A stretch of DNA of 64,000 nucleotides from Tisiphia sp964030975 (GCF_964030975.1 NZ_CAXIQH010000001.1:1-64000), one strand, 5' to 3'; counted from the stretch's first letter, positions 51,807-61,450 are shown. Made by a program: numbers and translations. Notes: generated from the sequence alone by a model not told the origin.

Positions 51807-53141
51807 TCAACTTATTAGTCTTTTTATAATTTCATCTTTGCTAAGTAGAGGTAATATGACCGACATTTCCGGTCCAGATGTCATTCCCGTTATAGCAAGT
51901 CTTAAAGGCAGGAATATTTCCTTGCCTTTTTTACCAGTTACTTCCATAATCCTTTTAGTCCATATGCTCCAACTATCGATGGTTATCGGCTCATCTATTA
52001 GCAAAGTAGCTGCTTGTTTTAAAAATTCTTTATCTAATCCTTCAACTTTAGATGGAGAATAACAAATATTCCACCAATCTTTTATTTCATATAATTTTTC
52101 TAAATTACCTCTAACTGCTAGCCAGAATTGTTCATTTACTTGTTCAGCCTTAATCTCTTTTAAGCGATCCTTTACTTCATCAAAGCTAAGGTTGATTAGC
52201 AATTTATGATTTAAACGCTCTAATTCTTCCTGCAAATAAGTTGTTGGACTTTTAGAAAAATTATTAATGTTAAACTCTTTTATTAGCTCATCTAAATTCT
52301 TAAACGGTATAATAGCCGATGACGAACCAAGCAAACTAAAGAAACTATTAATTGCCATCGGCTCTAATCCAATTTCATCCCTTAGAGAAGCGATCTCAAA
52401 CCCCCCTATTCTTTTAGATATTTTTTCATCCCGACTAATCACTAGACTCAGATGAGCAAAATTTGGCACCTCTACCCCTAGAGTTTCAAACATTTGCACC
52501 TGAATTGCAGTATTAGTTACATGATCCTCGCCTCGAATAATATGGGTAATTGCATAATCAATATCATCAATAACCGAACAAAGCATATAAGTCATGCTGT
52601 TATCTTCTCTAATAACTATCGGATCACCAATATTTTTACCTTCATATTTAACTTCACCTTTAATCATATCTTGCCAAATAATTGGAGTATGCGATACCAA
52701 GAATCGATAATGCGGTTTTCTTCCTTGGCTAATATAATCATTTATTTGTTGTTTAGTAAGATTCAAAGCTGCACGATCATAGATCGGAGGGAGTCCTCTT
52801 GATAATTGTAATTTACGCTTTAATTCAAGCTCTTCTTGAGTCTCAAAACAAGGATATAATTTATTTTTTTGTAATAATAATGCTTTTACCGCTTCATACT
52901 TATCAAGTCTATTAGACTGACAAAAAGTTTGATCCCAGTTAAGTCCTAAAAATTTAAAATCCTCTTCAATGGCATTTTTATATTGTTGCTTGCTACGTTC
53001 AAGATCGGTATCATCAAACCTTAAAATGAATATGCCATTATGCTTTCTAGCATATAACCAATTTATCAGAGCTGTCCTACTATTACCTATATGCAACATA
53101 CCAGTTGGTGATGGTGCAAATCTTGTGATAACCTTTCTCAT
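51807..53141 (-). CDS. gltX: glutamate-tRNA ligase
   Basis: Class I aminoacyl-tRNA synthetase, 444 residues, shorter than the usual 470. HIGH-type motif FAPSPTGMLHIGNSRTALINW; KMSKS-type motif DEKISKRIGG (about residue 244). RFDDTDLERS and MLCSVIDDIDYAITHIIRGEDH are conserved. Rickettsia genomes usually carry two GltX proteins, one of which also charges tRNA-Gln; which this is cannot be told here. It follows topA by 14 bases. Confidence 0.96.
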   Translation of the reverse strand: MRKVITRFAPSPTGMLHIGNSRTALINWLYARKHNGIFILRFDDTDLERSKQQYKNAIEEDFKFLGLNWDQTFCQSNRLDKYEAVKALLLQKNKLYPCFETQEELELKRKLQLSRGLPPIYDRAALNLTKQQINDYISQGRKPHYRFLVSHTPIIWQDMIKGEVKYEGKNIGDPIVIREDNSMTYMLCSVIDDIDYAITHIIRGEDHVTNTAIQVQMFETLGVEVPNFAHLSLVISRDEKISKRIGGFEIASLRDEIGLEPMAINSFFSLLGSSSAIIPFKNLDELIKEFNINNFSKSPTTYLQEELERLNHKLLINLSFDEVKDRLKEIKAEQVNEQFWLAVRGNLEKLYEIKDWWNICYSPSKVEGLDKEFLKQAATLLIDEPITIDSWSIWTKRIMEVTGKKGKEIFLPLRLAITGMTSGPEMSVILPLLSKDEIIKRLIS

Positions 53142-53155
53142 AATTTTTTAACCGC

Positions 53156-55585
53156 TTATTTGGCTTTTTTCTTGCTTGTTGTTTTTTTTGCAGCAACAGT
53201 CCTTGTCCTAACATTCTTTTTAGGAACTTTTGTTACCACTCCTTTTGGCTTGTCAGCATCTTTCTCTGGTTTATTCTTCAACCTATTATTACTAGCCTCA
53301 ATTATTTCCACAGCCATTTCTGTTGTAATGGTAAAAGGATCGTATCTTTTAGGTATTGAAATAAACCTATCAAGATATTTAAGATACGGACCATATCTAC
53401 CTATGCCCAGTATAATCTCTTGATCAGAGTCAGGGTGCAAGCATAATTTAACCGGTAACTCAAGAAGCCTTAGAGCCAAACTAAGAGTCACGTCACTTTG
53501 TGCTACCGATGGTGGCAATGACGCACGTTTTGGTTTTTCACCCTTGGCAACTTGTTTGCTAGTCTGTACATAAAAACCATATGGACCTTTTTTTAACAAA
53601 ACATCATGACCCTCTTTATCTATTCCTAATAATTTGTTCTCTTCAACCATGTCAACAATATCACTATTTTTCGAAGTAATTTGTTTTTTGAAAGTACATT
53701 CAGGATAGTTACTACAAGCTAAAAATGCCCCAAATTTACCAAGTTTTAGACCTAATTGACCTGTAGAACAGGATGAACAATTTCTTGAATTAGTATTTTC
53801 TGATTTTTCTCCAAATAGGTGATAATCTAATGCTTGTTCAACATAAAGAATTATATCAGATATTTTCTTATCACTAACTATTTCTACGTTATTATTAAAC
53901 CCATCCCAGAATTTTTTTAGTAAAAATTTCCACTCTATTTTACCTTCTGCCACTTCATCCAAATCATTTTCAAGATCAGCTGTAAAATCATATTCAACAT
54001 ATTTCTTGAAAAAACCTGTCAGAAATGTTGTCACTAAACGTCCTAATTCCTCTGGAAAGAAACGTTTTTTCTCAACAACCACATAATTCCTATCTTGCAA
54101 CACTGATATAATCGACGCATAAGTAGACGGGCGACCAATTCCAAGCTCCTCAAGCTTCTTCACCAGACTAGCTTCCGAATATCTTGGCGGTGGATCAGTG
54201 AAATGCTGAGCTGGATCCACTGAAATCGTAGTTAATTTTTCTCCTTCTTTTAGCGAAGGTAGCAGCCTATTTTCTTCTTCCGTTTCATCATCTAGACCTT
54301 CACGATAAATTTTGTAAAAACCATCAAAGGCAATAATTGAACCCGTTGCCCTGGCTGTAAATTCTTTATCTTCTGTATCAAGCTGAGCTACCACTAAATC
54401 AATAATAACATTTTCCATTTGGCAGGCCACCGTCCTTTTCCAAATCAAGTCATAAAGTCTGTAATAATCTTTATCTAGTTTATCTTTTAATTTGTCTGGT
54501 AGTAGAGTAACATTAGTTGGTCTAATAGCTTCATGAGCTTCTTGAGCATTTTTGGCTCTAGATTTATAAACTCGCTGGCTAGCTGGTAGATATTTATCGC
54601 CAAAATTCTTATGTATCAACTGACGTATTTGTTCAACAGCCTCACTAGCAAGTGTGGTACCATCCGTTCTCATATAGGTAATCAAACCTACCGTTTCATT
54701 ACCTATATCCATACCTTCGTAAAGTTTTTGGGCAATTTGCATAGTTTTTTTAGCAGTAAACCCTAATTTTCTAGCTGCTTCTTGCTGTAACGAAGAAGTA
54801 ATGAAAGGCGGTTGCGGTTGACGTTTCTGCTGCTTTTTTTCTAGAACTGCAACATGAAAATTCTTTGATTTTATTTCCTTGACTAGAGCATTAGCTGCGG
54901 ATTCATTAATAATTGAGAATTTCTCTAATCTTTTACCATTGACATGAGTTAATCTTGCTAAAAACGGTTCCTCGTTACTATTAAGAACATTAAGACTAAT
55001 ATCCCAATATTCTTGCGATTTAAAACGTTCAATTTCATCTTCTCGTTCACAAATAAGCCTGAGGGCTACAGACTGCACTCTACCGGCTGATCTACATCCC
55101 GGCAATTTACGCCATAATATCGGTGATAAAGTAAATCCCACCAAATAATCTAACGCCCTTCTTGCTTGTTGAGCATTAACCAAATCAATATCAATATTTC
55201 TTGGGTTTTCCATTGCATGCAAAATAGCTTTCTTGGTAATCTCGTCAAATGCTACTCTTTTAAAGAAATCATTAGATTTAATCGAGTTTTTTTCTTTTAT
55301 TATTTCTGCAACATGCCAGGCAATTGCTTCTCCCTCTCGATCTCGATCGGTTGCTAGATAAACCATTTCAGCTTTGGCAGCATCTTTAGTTATTGCTTCA
55401 ACATATTTTTCTGCTTTATCTGATATAACATATTTCATGGCAAAATTTTCATTTGGCAAAACTGAACCATTTTTAGATGGTAAGTCTCTAATATGTCCAA
55501 ACGAAGCAATAACCTTAAAATCGCTATCCAGATACTTATTTATCGTTTTCGCCTTTGCTGGCGATTCTACTATTACTAATTTCAT
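53156..55585 (-). CDS. topA: DNA topoisomerase I
   Basis: Type IA topoisomerase, 809 residues. Toprim domain at the start (KLVIVESPAKAKTINKYL, YLATDRDREGEAIAWH); the active-site Tyr is in GLITYMRTDGT (about residue 309); a single clear C-terminal zinc ribbon (CSSCSTGQLGLKLGKFGAFLAC); and a Lys-rich tail. It relaxes negative supercoils. It lies between dprA (one base apart) and gltX. Confidence 0.98.
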   Translation of the reverse strand: MKLVIVESPAKAKTINKYLDSDFKVIASFGHIRDLPSKNGSVLPNENFAMKYVISDKAEKYVEAITKDAAKAEMVYLATDRDREGEAIAWHVAEIIKEKNSIKSNDFFKRVAFDEITKKAILHAMENPRNIDIDLVNAQQARRALDYLVGFTLSPILWRKLPGCRSAGRVQSVALRLICEREDEIERFKSQEYWDISLNVLNSNEEPFLARLTHVNGKRLEKFSIINESAANALVKEIKSKNFHVAVLEKKQQKRQPQPPFITSSLQQEAARKLGFTAKKTMQIAQKLYEGMDIGNETVGLITYMRTDGTTLASEAVEQIRQLIHKNFGDKYLPASQRVYKSRAKNAQEAHEAIRPTNVTLLPDKLKDKLDKDYYRLYDLIWKRTVACQMENVIIDLVVAQLDTEDKEFTARATGSIIAFDGFYKIYREGLDDETEEENRLLPSLKEGEKLTTISVDPAQHFTDPPPRYSEASLVKKLEELGIGRPSTYASIISVLQDRNYVVVEKKRFFPEELGRLVTTFLTGFFKKYVEYDFTADLENDLDEVAEGKIEWKFLLKKFWDGFNNNVEIVSDKKISDIILYVEQALDYHLFGEKSENTNSRNCSSCSTGQLGLKLGKFGAFLACSNYPECTFKKQITSKNSDIVDMVEENKLLGIDKEGHDVLLKKGPYGFYVQTSKQVAKGEKPKRASLPPSVAQSDVTLSLALRLLELPVKLCLHPDSDQEIILGIGRYGPYLKYLDRFISIPKRYDPFTITTEMAVEIIEASNNRLKNKPEKDADKPKGVVTKVPKKNVRTRTVAAKKTTSKKKAK

Positions 55586-55586
55586 A

Positions 55587-56747
55587 TTATTTATAAATTA
55601 AAGATATCTTGTTACCAGGATATCTAGTTATTTTTCCAGCCAATTCTAGCTCCAATATTATCATATATATAGTTTGCAAAGGTAACTGTGTTTGGTGCAA
55701 ACAATCAAAATCTATAGGAGTGGAAGATAAAAGCTCCTTAACTCTCATACGCATATCGTTGGTAATAGGATTAGCATATTTTATATCTAACGCTTTAAAC
55801 TGATTATTTTCAGCTGAATCATTTGCTACCTCTTTAGATTTACTGACAATTTTGGCAAAATGTGGTAAGTTAGCCACTATATCCTGAGTAGATTCTACCA
55901 TATGAGCTCCTTCCTTGATAAGTTTATTAGTACCCTGGCACCTAGGATCTAGTGGAAATCCTGGTACGGAAAATACTTCTCTATTCTGTTCTAACGCAAA
56001 CCGTGCTGTGATTAACGATCCAGATTTTAGACTAGCCTCAATTACTACTGTTCCAAGAGATATACCAGAAATTAATCGATTACGCTGCGGGAAATGTTGC
56101 CCAAGCGGTTTTGACCCTACTGGTAATTCAGCAATTATCAAACCATCTTGCTGGATTTGCTCAAATAATCTAACATTCTCTGGGGGATAAACATAATCAA
56201 TTCCTCCAGCTATAACTCCTATTGTTTTAGAAACATTTACTTGATGCACTGCTGTATCAACCCCTCTTGCAAGTCCAGAAACCACTATATAATCGTTATC
56301 TGTCAACTCCTTAGCAATTTTAGCAGCAAAGGCACGACCATTCACTGAAGCATTTCTTGCCCCCACAATTGCTAAACATCTTTCATGTGATAATAATCCA
56401 ATATTGCCCTTATAACTTAGTATTGGTGGGCAATCAAAAATCTCTAACAATAACCTTGAATATTCTGGAGATTTATAGGTAATAATTTTAGCATTATTCT
56501 TTTGCAGTAGTTCAAGTTCTTTATTTGCCTCACTCTGAGAAAATACCCTTACTGGCTTAGAACGCCCACCCCGCAAAGAAAACTCTTGTATGTTATCAAT
56601 TGCAACACTACTACTACCAAATAGCTTTATTAAACTCCAAAAAGTTCTTGAACCAACATTTTCACTCCTAATCAGTCTTAGAATATCAATAGTTTCTTTT
56701 GTATAAGATACTTGGTTAGTATCCAAAAATAACCCCTTAAGCATCAA
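55587..56747 (-). CDS. dprA: DNA processing protein DprA
   Basis: 386 residues. Rossmann-like domain with LAIVGARNASVNGRAFAAKI, GLARGVDTAVHQ, GVIAGGIDYVYPPEN and FPQRNRLISGIS; a C-terminal winged-helix part follows. DprA loads RecA on incoming single-stranded DNA in competent bacteria. Retention in an intracellular bacterium is usual for Rickettsiales, but its role there is unclear. Confidence 0.96.
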   Translation of the reverse strand: MMLKGLFLDTNQVSYTKETIDILRLIRSENVGSRTFWSLIKLFGSSSVAIDNIQEFSLRGGRSKPVRVFSQSEANKELELLQKNNAKIITYKSPEYSRLLLEIFDCPPILSYKGNIGLLSHERCLAIVGARNASVNGRAFAAKIAKELTDNDYIVVSGLARGVDTAVHQVNVSKTIGVIAGGIDYVYPPENVRLFEQIQQDGLIIAELPVGSKPLGQHFPQRNRLISGISLGTVVIEASLKSGSLITARFALEQNREVFSVPGFPLDPRCQGTNKLIKEGAHMVESTQDIVANLPHFAKIVSKSKEVANDSAENNQFKALDIKYANPITNDMRMRVKELLSSTPIDFDCLHQTQLPLQTIYMIILELELAGKITRYPGNKISLIYK

Positions 56748-57008
56748 ACCTCTTTGGCTGGATTTATATAGCTAACCCGATTAACATTTCTCCAATCACA
56801 GGCTAACCCCACAACTATCAAGAGTTAGAAGAGGACGCAGCTTTAGGCAAAATACTTTAAAAATTGTATGTGGTCAACGTCTATTAGCGAAGAACACCTC
56901 AGGTCGACGAGTTAACCCATAAAAGTAACTAAAAATAGATTGCTTCGTCGGCTCACACCTCCTCGCAATGACGCAGGATGAAAGTACTTCCGTCATTGCG
57001 AGACCACA

Positions 57009-57148
57009 TATAGTGAAACCTATTGAATTAGGTGATACAAACTTTGTGTCATACCTGCGAAAGCAGGTATCTAGATTCCCGCCTACGCGGGAATGACAAC
57101 TTACAATAGTTATGTTCTTTATCACCTAATCCTATAGGCATAACTATA
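57009..57148 (+). repeat. REP-A, copy 13 (forward)
   Basis: Inserted in a REP-B core: GACCACA-TATAG ... CTATA-GTGGTCG. The empty form GACCACGTAGTGGTCG is at 26405. Confidence 0.95.
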
Positions 57149-57254
57149 GTGGTCGTGGCAATCCATAAAAGTAACCAAAAATGGATTGCTTCGTCGGCTC
57201 ACACCTCCTCGCAATGACGCAGGATGAAAGTACTTCCGTCATTGCGAGACCACA

Positions 57255-57394
57255 TATAGTGAAACCTATTGAATTAGGTGATACAAACTTTGTGTCATAC
57301 CTGCGAAAGCAGGTATCTAGATTCCCGCCTACGCGGGAATGACAACTTACAATAGTTATGTTCTTTATCACCTAATCCTATAGGCATAACTATA
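57255..57394 (+). repeat. REP-A, copy 14 (forward)
   Basis: Same flanks as copy 13, because the unit was duplicated in tandem after the insertion. Confidence 0.95.
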
Positions 57395-57570
57395 GTGGTC
57401 GTGGCAATCCATAAAAGTAACCAAAAATAGATTGCTTCGTCGGATCACGCCTCCTCGCAATGACGCCAGTCATTTTCCTGCAACTTTTAAACTGCCATGA
57501 TGACCTCTAAACCCGCTCTACCTTCTAACTTTCGACAGTTGTGGCATATATACTCGAATGATTTGAGTTA

Positions 57571-58173
57571 CTATAACTTCTCTGCATTAGAAGCTAAGTA
57601 ATGTGCCACTCCTTTATGTGAAGGAGTAATACCTTCATCACCTTTATTCCATCCAGCTGGACATACTTCACCATGTTTTGTATTATAGTCTATAGCATCT
57701 ATCACTCTTATTACTTCATCAATATTTCTACCAATCGGCAAATCATTAACTAGCAAATGCCTCACTATAAATGTTTCATCAATAACAAAAGTACCACGCA
57801 GTGATATTCCATCATCATGCAGTACATTATAACTATGCGAGATACTCTTTTTAATATCTGACACCATAGGAATCTGGATATTGCCAACACCACCTTTATT
57901 GTAAGGAGTATGTTTCCAAGCCAAATGAGAGAAATGCGAGTCAACGCTTATTGCTACTAATTTTGTATTTCTCTCAGTAAATTCCCCCAACCTATTATTA
58001 AAAGCTATAATTTCTGACGGACAAACAAAAGTAAAATCAAGCGGATAAAAAAACAAGACTACTTTATGATCCTTAGCATAATTTCTAAGATTAAATTCAG
58101 ATTCTATACTATTATCAGGCATAATAGCTTTAGCTGTAAAATCCAGAGCAGCTTTTCCAACGAATACTTGCAT
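57571..58173 (-). CDS. typical 2-Cys peroxiredoxin (AhpC/TSA family)
   Basis: 200 residues. Peroxidatic Cys in FYPLDFTFVCPSEIIAF (about residue 51), resolving Cys in HGEVCPAGW (about 173). RGTFVIDETFIVRH is conserved. It reduces hydrogen and organic peroxides using thioredoxin or AhpF-type partners. The stop is close to a copy of the dispersed motif ATACTCGAATGATTTGAG. Confidence 0.95.
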   Translation of the reverse strand: MQVFVGKAALDFTAKAIMPDNSIESEFNLRNYAKDHKVVLFFYPLDFTFVCPSEIIAFNNRLGEFTERNTKLVAISVDSHFSHLAWKHTPYNKGGVGNIQIPMVSDIKKSISHSYNVLHDDGISLRGTFVIDETFIVRHLLVNDLPIGRNIDEVIRVIDAIDYNTKHGEVCPAGWNKGDEGITPSHKGVAHYLASNAEKL

Positions 58174-58198
58174 TAAATTTCTCCAATTAATATGATTA

Positions 58199-58390
58199 AC
58201 TCACCTTACGCATAATCCACACGGCAATTTAAAAATTGCAGAAAAGTACAAGACGCTATTAGCGAGACCACGTGAGTGTAGTGGCAATCCACATTTATTT
58301 AGATTGCCACGTCCCACTACAGTGGCTCCTCGCTAATAGCACTGTGCTGTTTTCCCTATGACTTTTAAATGCCATATGTAAGGTGAGTGA
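58199..58390. repeat. REP-B palindrome with TCACCTTACGCATAA ends
   Basis: The right end is ATATGTAAGGTGAGTG. The core is altered to GCTATTAGCGAGACC and CTCCTCGCTAATAGC, a matched change on both arms, so base pairing has been kept. It lies just upstream of the peroxiredoxin start. Confidence 0.88.
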
Positions 58391-58539
58391 CTAAACAAAA
58401 CATTTATCATGATACACAGAATTATAACCTATTACAATACCAAATCTAAAATAATTTCTACTAATAATTTAAAAACTATTATAATATTGATGTCATTCCC
58501 GCGTAGGCGGGAATCTATAGTACCTCAAAACTTTTTAGA

Positions 58540-58679
58540 TATAGTTATGCTCATAGGATTAGGTGATAAAGAACATAACTATTGTAAGTTGTCATTCCCG
58601 CGTAGGCGGGAATCTAGATACCTGCTTTCGCAGGTATGACACAAAGTTTGTATCATCTAATTCAATAGGTTTCACTATA
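58540..58679 (-). repeat. REP-A, copy 15 (reverse), nested in another GC palindrome
   Basis: Inserted in TTTTTAGATA, within an element whose halves are GTCATTCCCGCGTAGGCGGG (58491 on) and CCTGTTTTCGCAGGGATGAC (58680 on). The 550 bases between the peroxiredoxin and the ABC gene are repeats plus about 100 A+T-rich bases with no gene seen. Confidence 0.93.
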
Positions 58680-58723
58680 CCTGTTTTCGCAGGGATGACA
58701 TAATCCCTAGACACTGTTGGACT

Positions 58724-60622
58724 TTAAATTATCAGACCTTTTACTTGTGATTTCCATAATTTTTTGTACAAGTTACTGTTTTTTAATAATTCTTCATGTG
58801 TTCCATCTTCAACTATACTACCCTTATCAAAAACCAGAATTCTATCCATATTTAACAAAGTTGATAATCTATGAGCTATAACTAATACAGTTTTATTTTG
58901 CATTAAGTAAGATAGAGAATCTTGTATTAAGCTCTCAGTCTCACTATCTAAACTGCTTGTTGCTTCATCAAGGATTAATATGGGAGCATTCTTTAATATT
59001 GCCCGAGCTATTACTATCCTCTGCCTCTGACCACCTGACAAGTTATTACCCCTTTCACCGCATAAGCTCTGGTATCCTTCTGGCATAGTATCAATAACTT
59101 GATGTATATGAGCTGCTTTTGCCGCCTCTATTACCTCTTCTAAGCTAGCATCTTTTTTTCCATATCTAATATTATCCATAATTGTCCTATGGAATAGGAT
59201 TGGTTCTTGCGGTATTATGCTAATATTTTCTCGCAAAGAGTCTTGTGTTACATATCTAATATTTTGTCTATCAATTAGAATTTCTCCTTGGTCTATATCG
59301 TGCAACCGTGTGATGAGATTGACAAAAGTTGTTTTTCCTGAACCAGAAAATCCTACTAACCCGACTTTTTGTTGACTCAAAATTGTAATGGATTTATTCT
59401 CAAATAAATTATTATTATGATAATATTTAAAACTAACATTCTTAAATATTATTTCACCTTTGGTAACATTCAGAATATGTGCATTGTCAATATCTTTTAC
59501 AATATGAGGTTTCATCAATGATAGAGTTTGGTTAAAAGAACCAAACTCTTCAAACATATCCCCTATTTCCTGTGTTAAATCCCAAATTTCAGTAGTAACA
59601 GTAACACACAGATTAAGTATCAATACGCAATCTCCTATAGTTATTTGCATTTGACTACGGAGTATCGCCAAATAATAAATCATGATAAAAATCATTATAG
59701 CACAGATTATTCCTAGTACATTACGTAGCTTCCACATGAAAAACTGCATAATTTGTTCATTAACTATAGCATTATCTATCTTTACTGCTAGATTTTGACG
59801 TTCAAATTTATGAGAAGTAAACATGCGTACTGCCCCAATATTGGCTATTAAGTCAACAATATTACCGGCAACTATTGATTTACTGCGTGCATAATTTACT
59901 GAATATTTGTTTATTGTACTTGAACAAATAACACTAGTCCCTATAAAAACACAAATAAATATCAGGAATATAGTAGAAAATATTTGATGAACGGAGTACA
60001 TGGCTACTAGAGAGAAAATAATTATAGCTAGTTTATATATAATTTTTTCACCAAATAAGGATAGAACCATTTCGAAAGATCTAGAAGCTTCAGTAATACG
60101 ATTGGTAATATGACCAGCAAGGTTTTCTTGAAAGAATTTATGGTTATGATACTGAGTGTAATTATACATCTCATCTAGTATCTGTCCTTTGATATAGGGC
60201 ATTGTTTTTAGATAAACATAATCATAAACCCGCCACATAACATTTACACCCATCCACCAAAATGCATATATTATTGCCCAAAACATCATAGAGGAAGGTA
60301 GCTCTTTAACCTTTTCATCAGAGAAAGACTCTAGCAAATTTATAATTTTTTGCAGCAACACACTATCAATAGCAGGTATCGTTCCCAACATTATGCATAA
60401 CAAACCCAGAACAATTAGTTTAATTTTCCTTTTCTTTAAAAAATAGAAAAATAACTTTATTGCCGAGTTTGAAAAATTAAAACTTCCTAGCACAGGATAC
60501 ACCTCATTACAAAAGACTAAATAACTTAAATTAACAACAAACAGGTCTTGCCACCTTATTACGAAACTGTTATAAAACAGTACAGAATATCTGAAGTTAT
60601 CTAGAATGAAAGAAAAAAACAT
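58724..60622 (-). CDS. ABC exporter (MsbA/lipid-type, fused membrane and ATPase domains)
   Basis: 632 residues: six-helix membrane domain (about 60-340), then the ATPase with Walker A VGFSGSGKTTFVNLI, signature NLSGGQRQRIVIARAIL, Walker B ILILDEATSSLDSET and the H-loop VLVIAHRLS. It probably works as a homodimer in the inner membrane. Substrate is unknown; lipid A or peptide export are options. The first 45 residues are unusual, and the ATG overlaps the divergent DUF2671 gene by 17 bases, so the true start may lie further in. Confidence 0.9.
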   Translation of the reverse strand: MFFSFILDNFRYSVLFYNSFVIRWQDLFVVNLSYLVFCNEVYPVLGSFNFSNSAIKLFFYFLKKRKIKLIVLGLLCIMLGTIPAIDSVLLQKIINLLESFSDEKVKELPSSMMFWAIIYAFWWMGVNVMWRVYDYVYLKTMPYIKGQILDEMYNYTQYHNHKFFQENLAGHITNRITEASRSFEMVLSLFGEKIIYKLAIIIFSLVAMYSVHQIFSTIFLIFICVFIGTSVICSSTINKYSVNYARSKSIVAGNIVDLIANIGAVRMFTSHKFERQNLAVKIDNAIVNEQIMQFFMWKLRNVLGIICAIMIFIMIYYLAILRSQMQITIGDCVLILNLCVTVTTEIWDLTQEIGDMFEEFGSFNQTLSLMKPHIVKDIDNAHILNVTKGEIIFKNVSFKYYHNNNLFENKSITILSQQKVGLVGFSGSGKTTFVNLITRLHDIDQGEILIDRQNIRYVTQDSLRENISIIPQEPILFHRTIMDNIRYGKKDASLEEVIEAAKAAHIHQVIDTMPEGYQSLCGERGNNLSGGQRQRIVIARAILKNAPILILDEATSSLDSETESLIQDSLSYLMQNKTVLVIAHRLSTLLNMDRILVFDKGSIVEDGTHEELLKNSNLYKKLWKSQVKGLII

Positions 60623-60863
60623 ATCTATTTTGAATACCCCAACTAAGAAAGCAACAAATTCATTAGATGGTGATAATCATCCCTTTTGTAATGTTAGATA
60701 TATTTGTCAATCAGCGACTCTAATTACTGAATCTATCCAAAAAGGCTTTGATGTTGCACAGCTATCCAACGGAGATATTACAGTTACAGAAATTAAAACA
60801 GTAAATGTTCACTATAATTGGGATACTGTGAAACAGAAATTTGTTAAAGTAAACCAAAATTAG
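60606..60863 (+). CDS. small conserved protein, DUF2671-like
   Basis: 85 residues, soluble, no signal or membrane segment. The reading KYICQ-type RYICQSATLITESIQKGFDV, then LSNGDITVTEIKTVNVHYNW, matches what I recall of the Rickettsia-restricted DUF2671 family. Function is unknown. It is divergent from the ABC exporter and 85 bases upstream of the copper chaperone on the same strand. Confidence 0.75.
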   Translation: MKEKNISILNTPTKKATNSLDGDNHPFCNVRYICQSATLITESIQKGFDVAQLSNGDITVTEIKTVNVHYNWDTVKQKFVKVNQN

Positions 60864-60947
60864 AATTATATACTAAATAATACTTAGTGTATCATATAAT
60901 ATGATGTATACTAAAGTGACTCGAGTAACTTAATTTATGAGGATAAT

Positions 60948-61430
60948 ATGGTACTTAAGAAGATAATAACCATCATTGCTGTTAGTCTATGTTTTAGCCT
61001 GCCAGTCTGTTTTGCGACTACTACCCCAAATAATAATACGATTGCATCAGCTGAATCTATTGAAACACTAAATGCTTGGGCAAGACCTTCGACGTCAACT
61101 ATTGTTGGCAAACGTAATAATTCGGCAATATATCTTGAGATTGTTAATAATTCTGATACAGATTATAATTTAGTAAATGTTTCTTCCGATGTTGCTAACA
61201 AGGTTGAATTACATAAAAGTTTTGTTGACGAAAAAGGTGTTAGCAAAATGGTACAACTTGATAAGCTAGTTATCCCAACCAAAACCAGTGCTGTTCTACA
61301 GCCGGGCGGTATGCATATTATGCTTTTGGATTTAAAGACTATACTAACAGTTGGTGATAAATTTGACTTATTCTTATATTTCGATAACAACACTCAGAAG
61401 GTTGTACAAGTAGAAGTAAAGACACAATAA
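60948..61430 (+). CDS. periplasmic copper chaperone PCu(A)C-type
   Basis: 160 residues with a signal peptide (MVLKKIITIIAVSLCFSLPV, cut after about CFA). The copper motif H-x10-M-x21-H-x-M is visible from VELHKSFVDEKGVSKM to PGGMHIML. PCuAC proteins deliver copper to the CuA site of cytochrome c oxidase. GAGG lies nine bases before ATG 60948. A hairpin follows the stop. Confidence 0.93.
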   Translation: MVLKKIITIIAVSLCFSLPVCFATTTPNNNTIASAESIETLNAWARPSTSTIVGKRNNSAIYLEIVNNSDTDYNLVNVSSDVANKVELHKSFVDEKGVSKMVQLDKLVIPTKTSAVLQPGGMHIMLLDLKTILTVGDKFDLFLYFDNNTQKVVQVEVKTQ

Positions 61431-61450
61431 CTATTATTCATTTTAACCGT

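Larger units (their letters stand above)
56764..57545. repeat. repeat block with a 246-bp tandem duplication
   Basis: It begins TATATAGCTAACCCGATTAAC and ends CTTTCGACAGTTGTG. A unit made of the right half of one REP-B, the left half of the next and a REP-A copy occurs twice (about 56903-57148 and 57149-57394), nearly identical. Period 246 from the REP-A starts (57009, 57255). The open frames here (MIKNITIVSCHSRVGGN) are read-throughs of REP-A, not genes. Confidence 0.88.

Noticed and set aside
56764..57545. CRISPR-like array from repeated 140- and 246-bp units
   Set aside because: Units are long palindromic elements without short spacers, and no cas gene is present; it is a tandem duplication of transposable palindromes.
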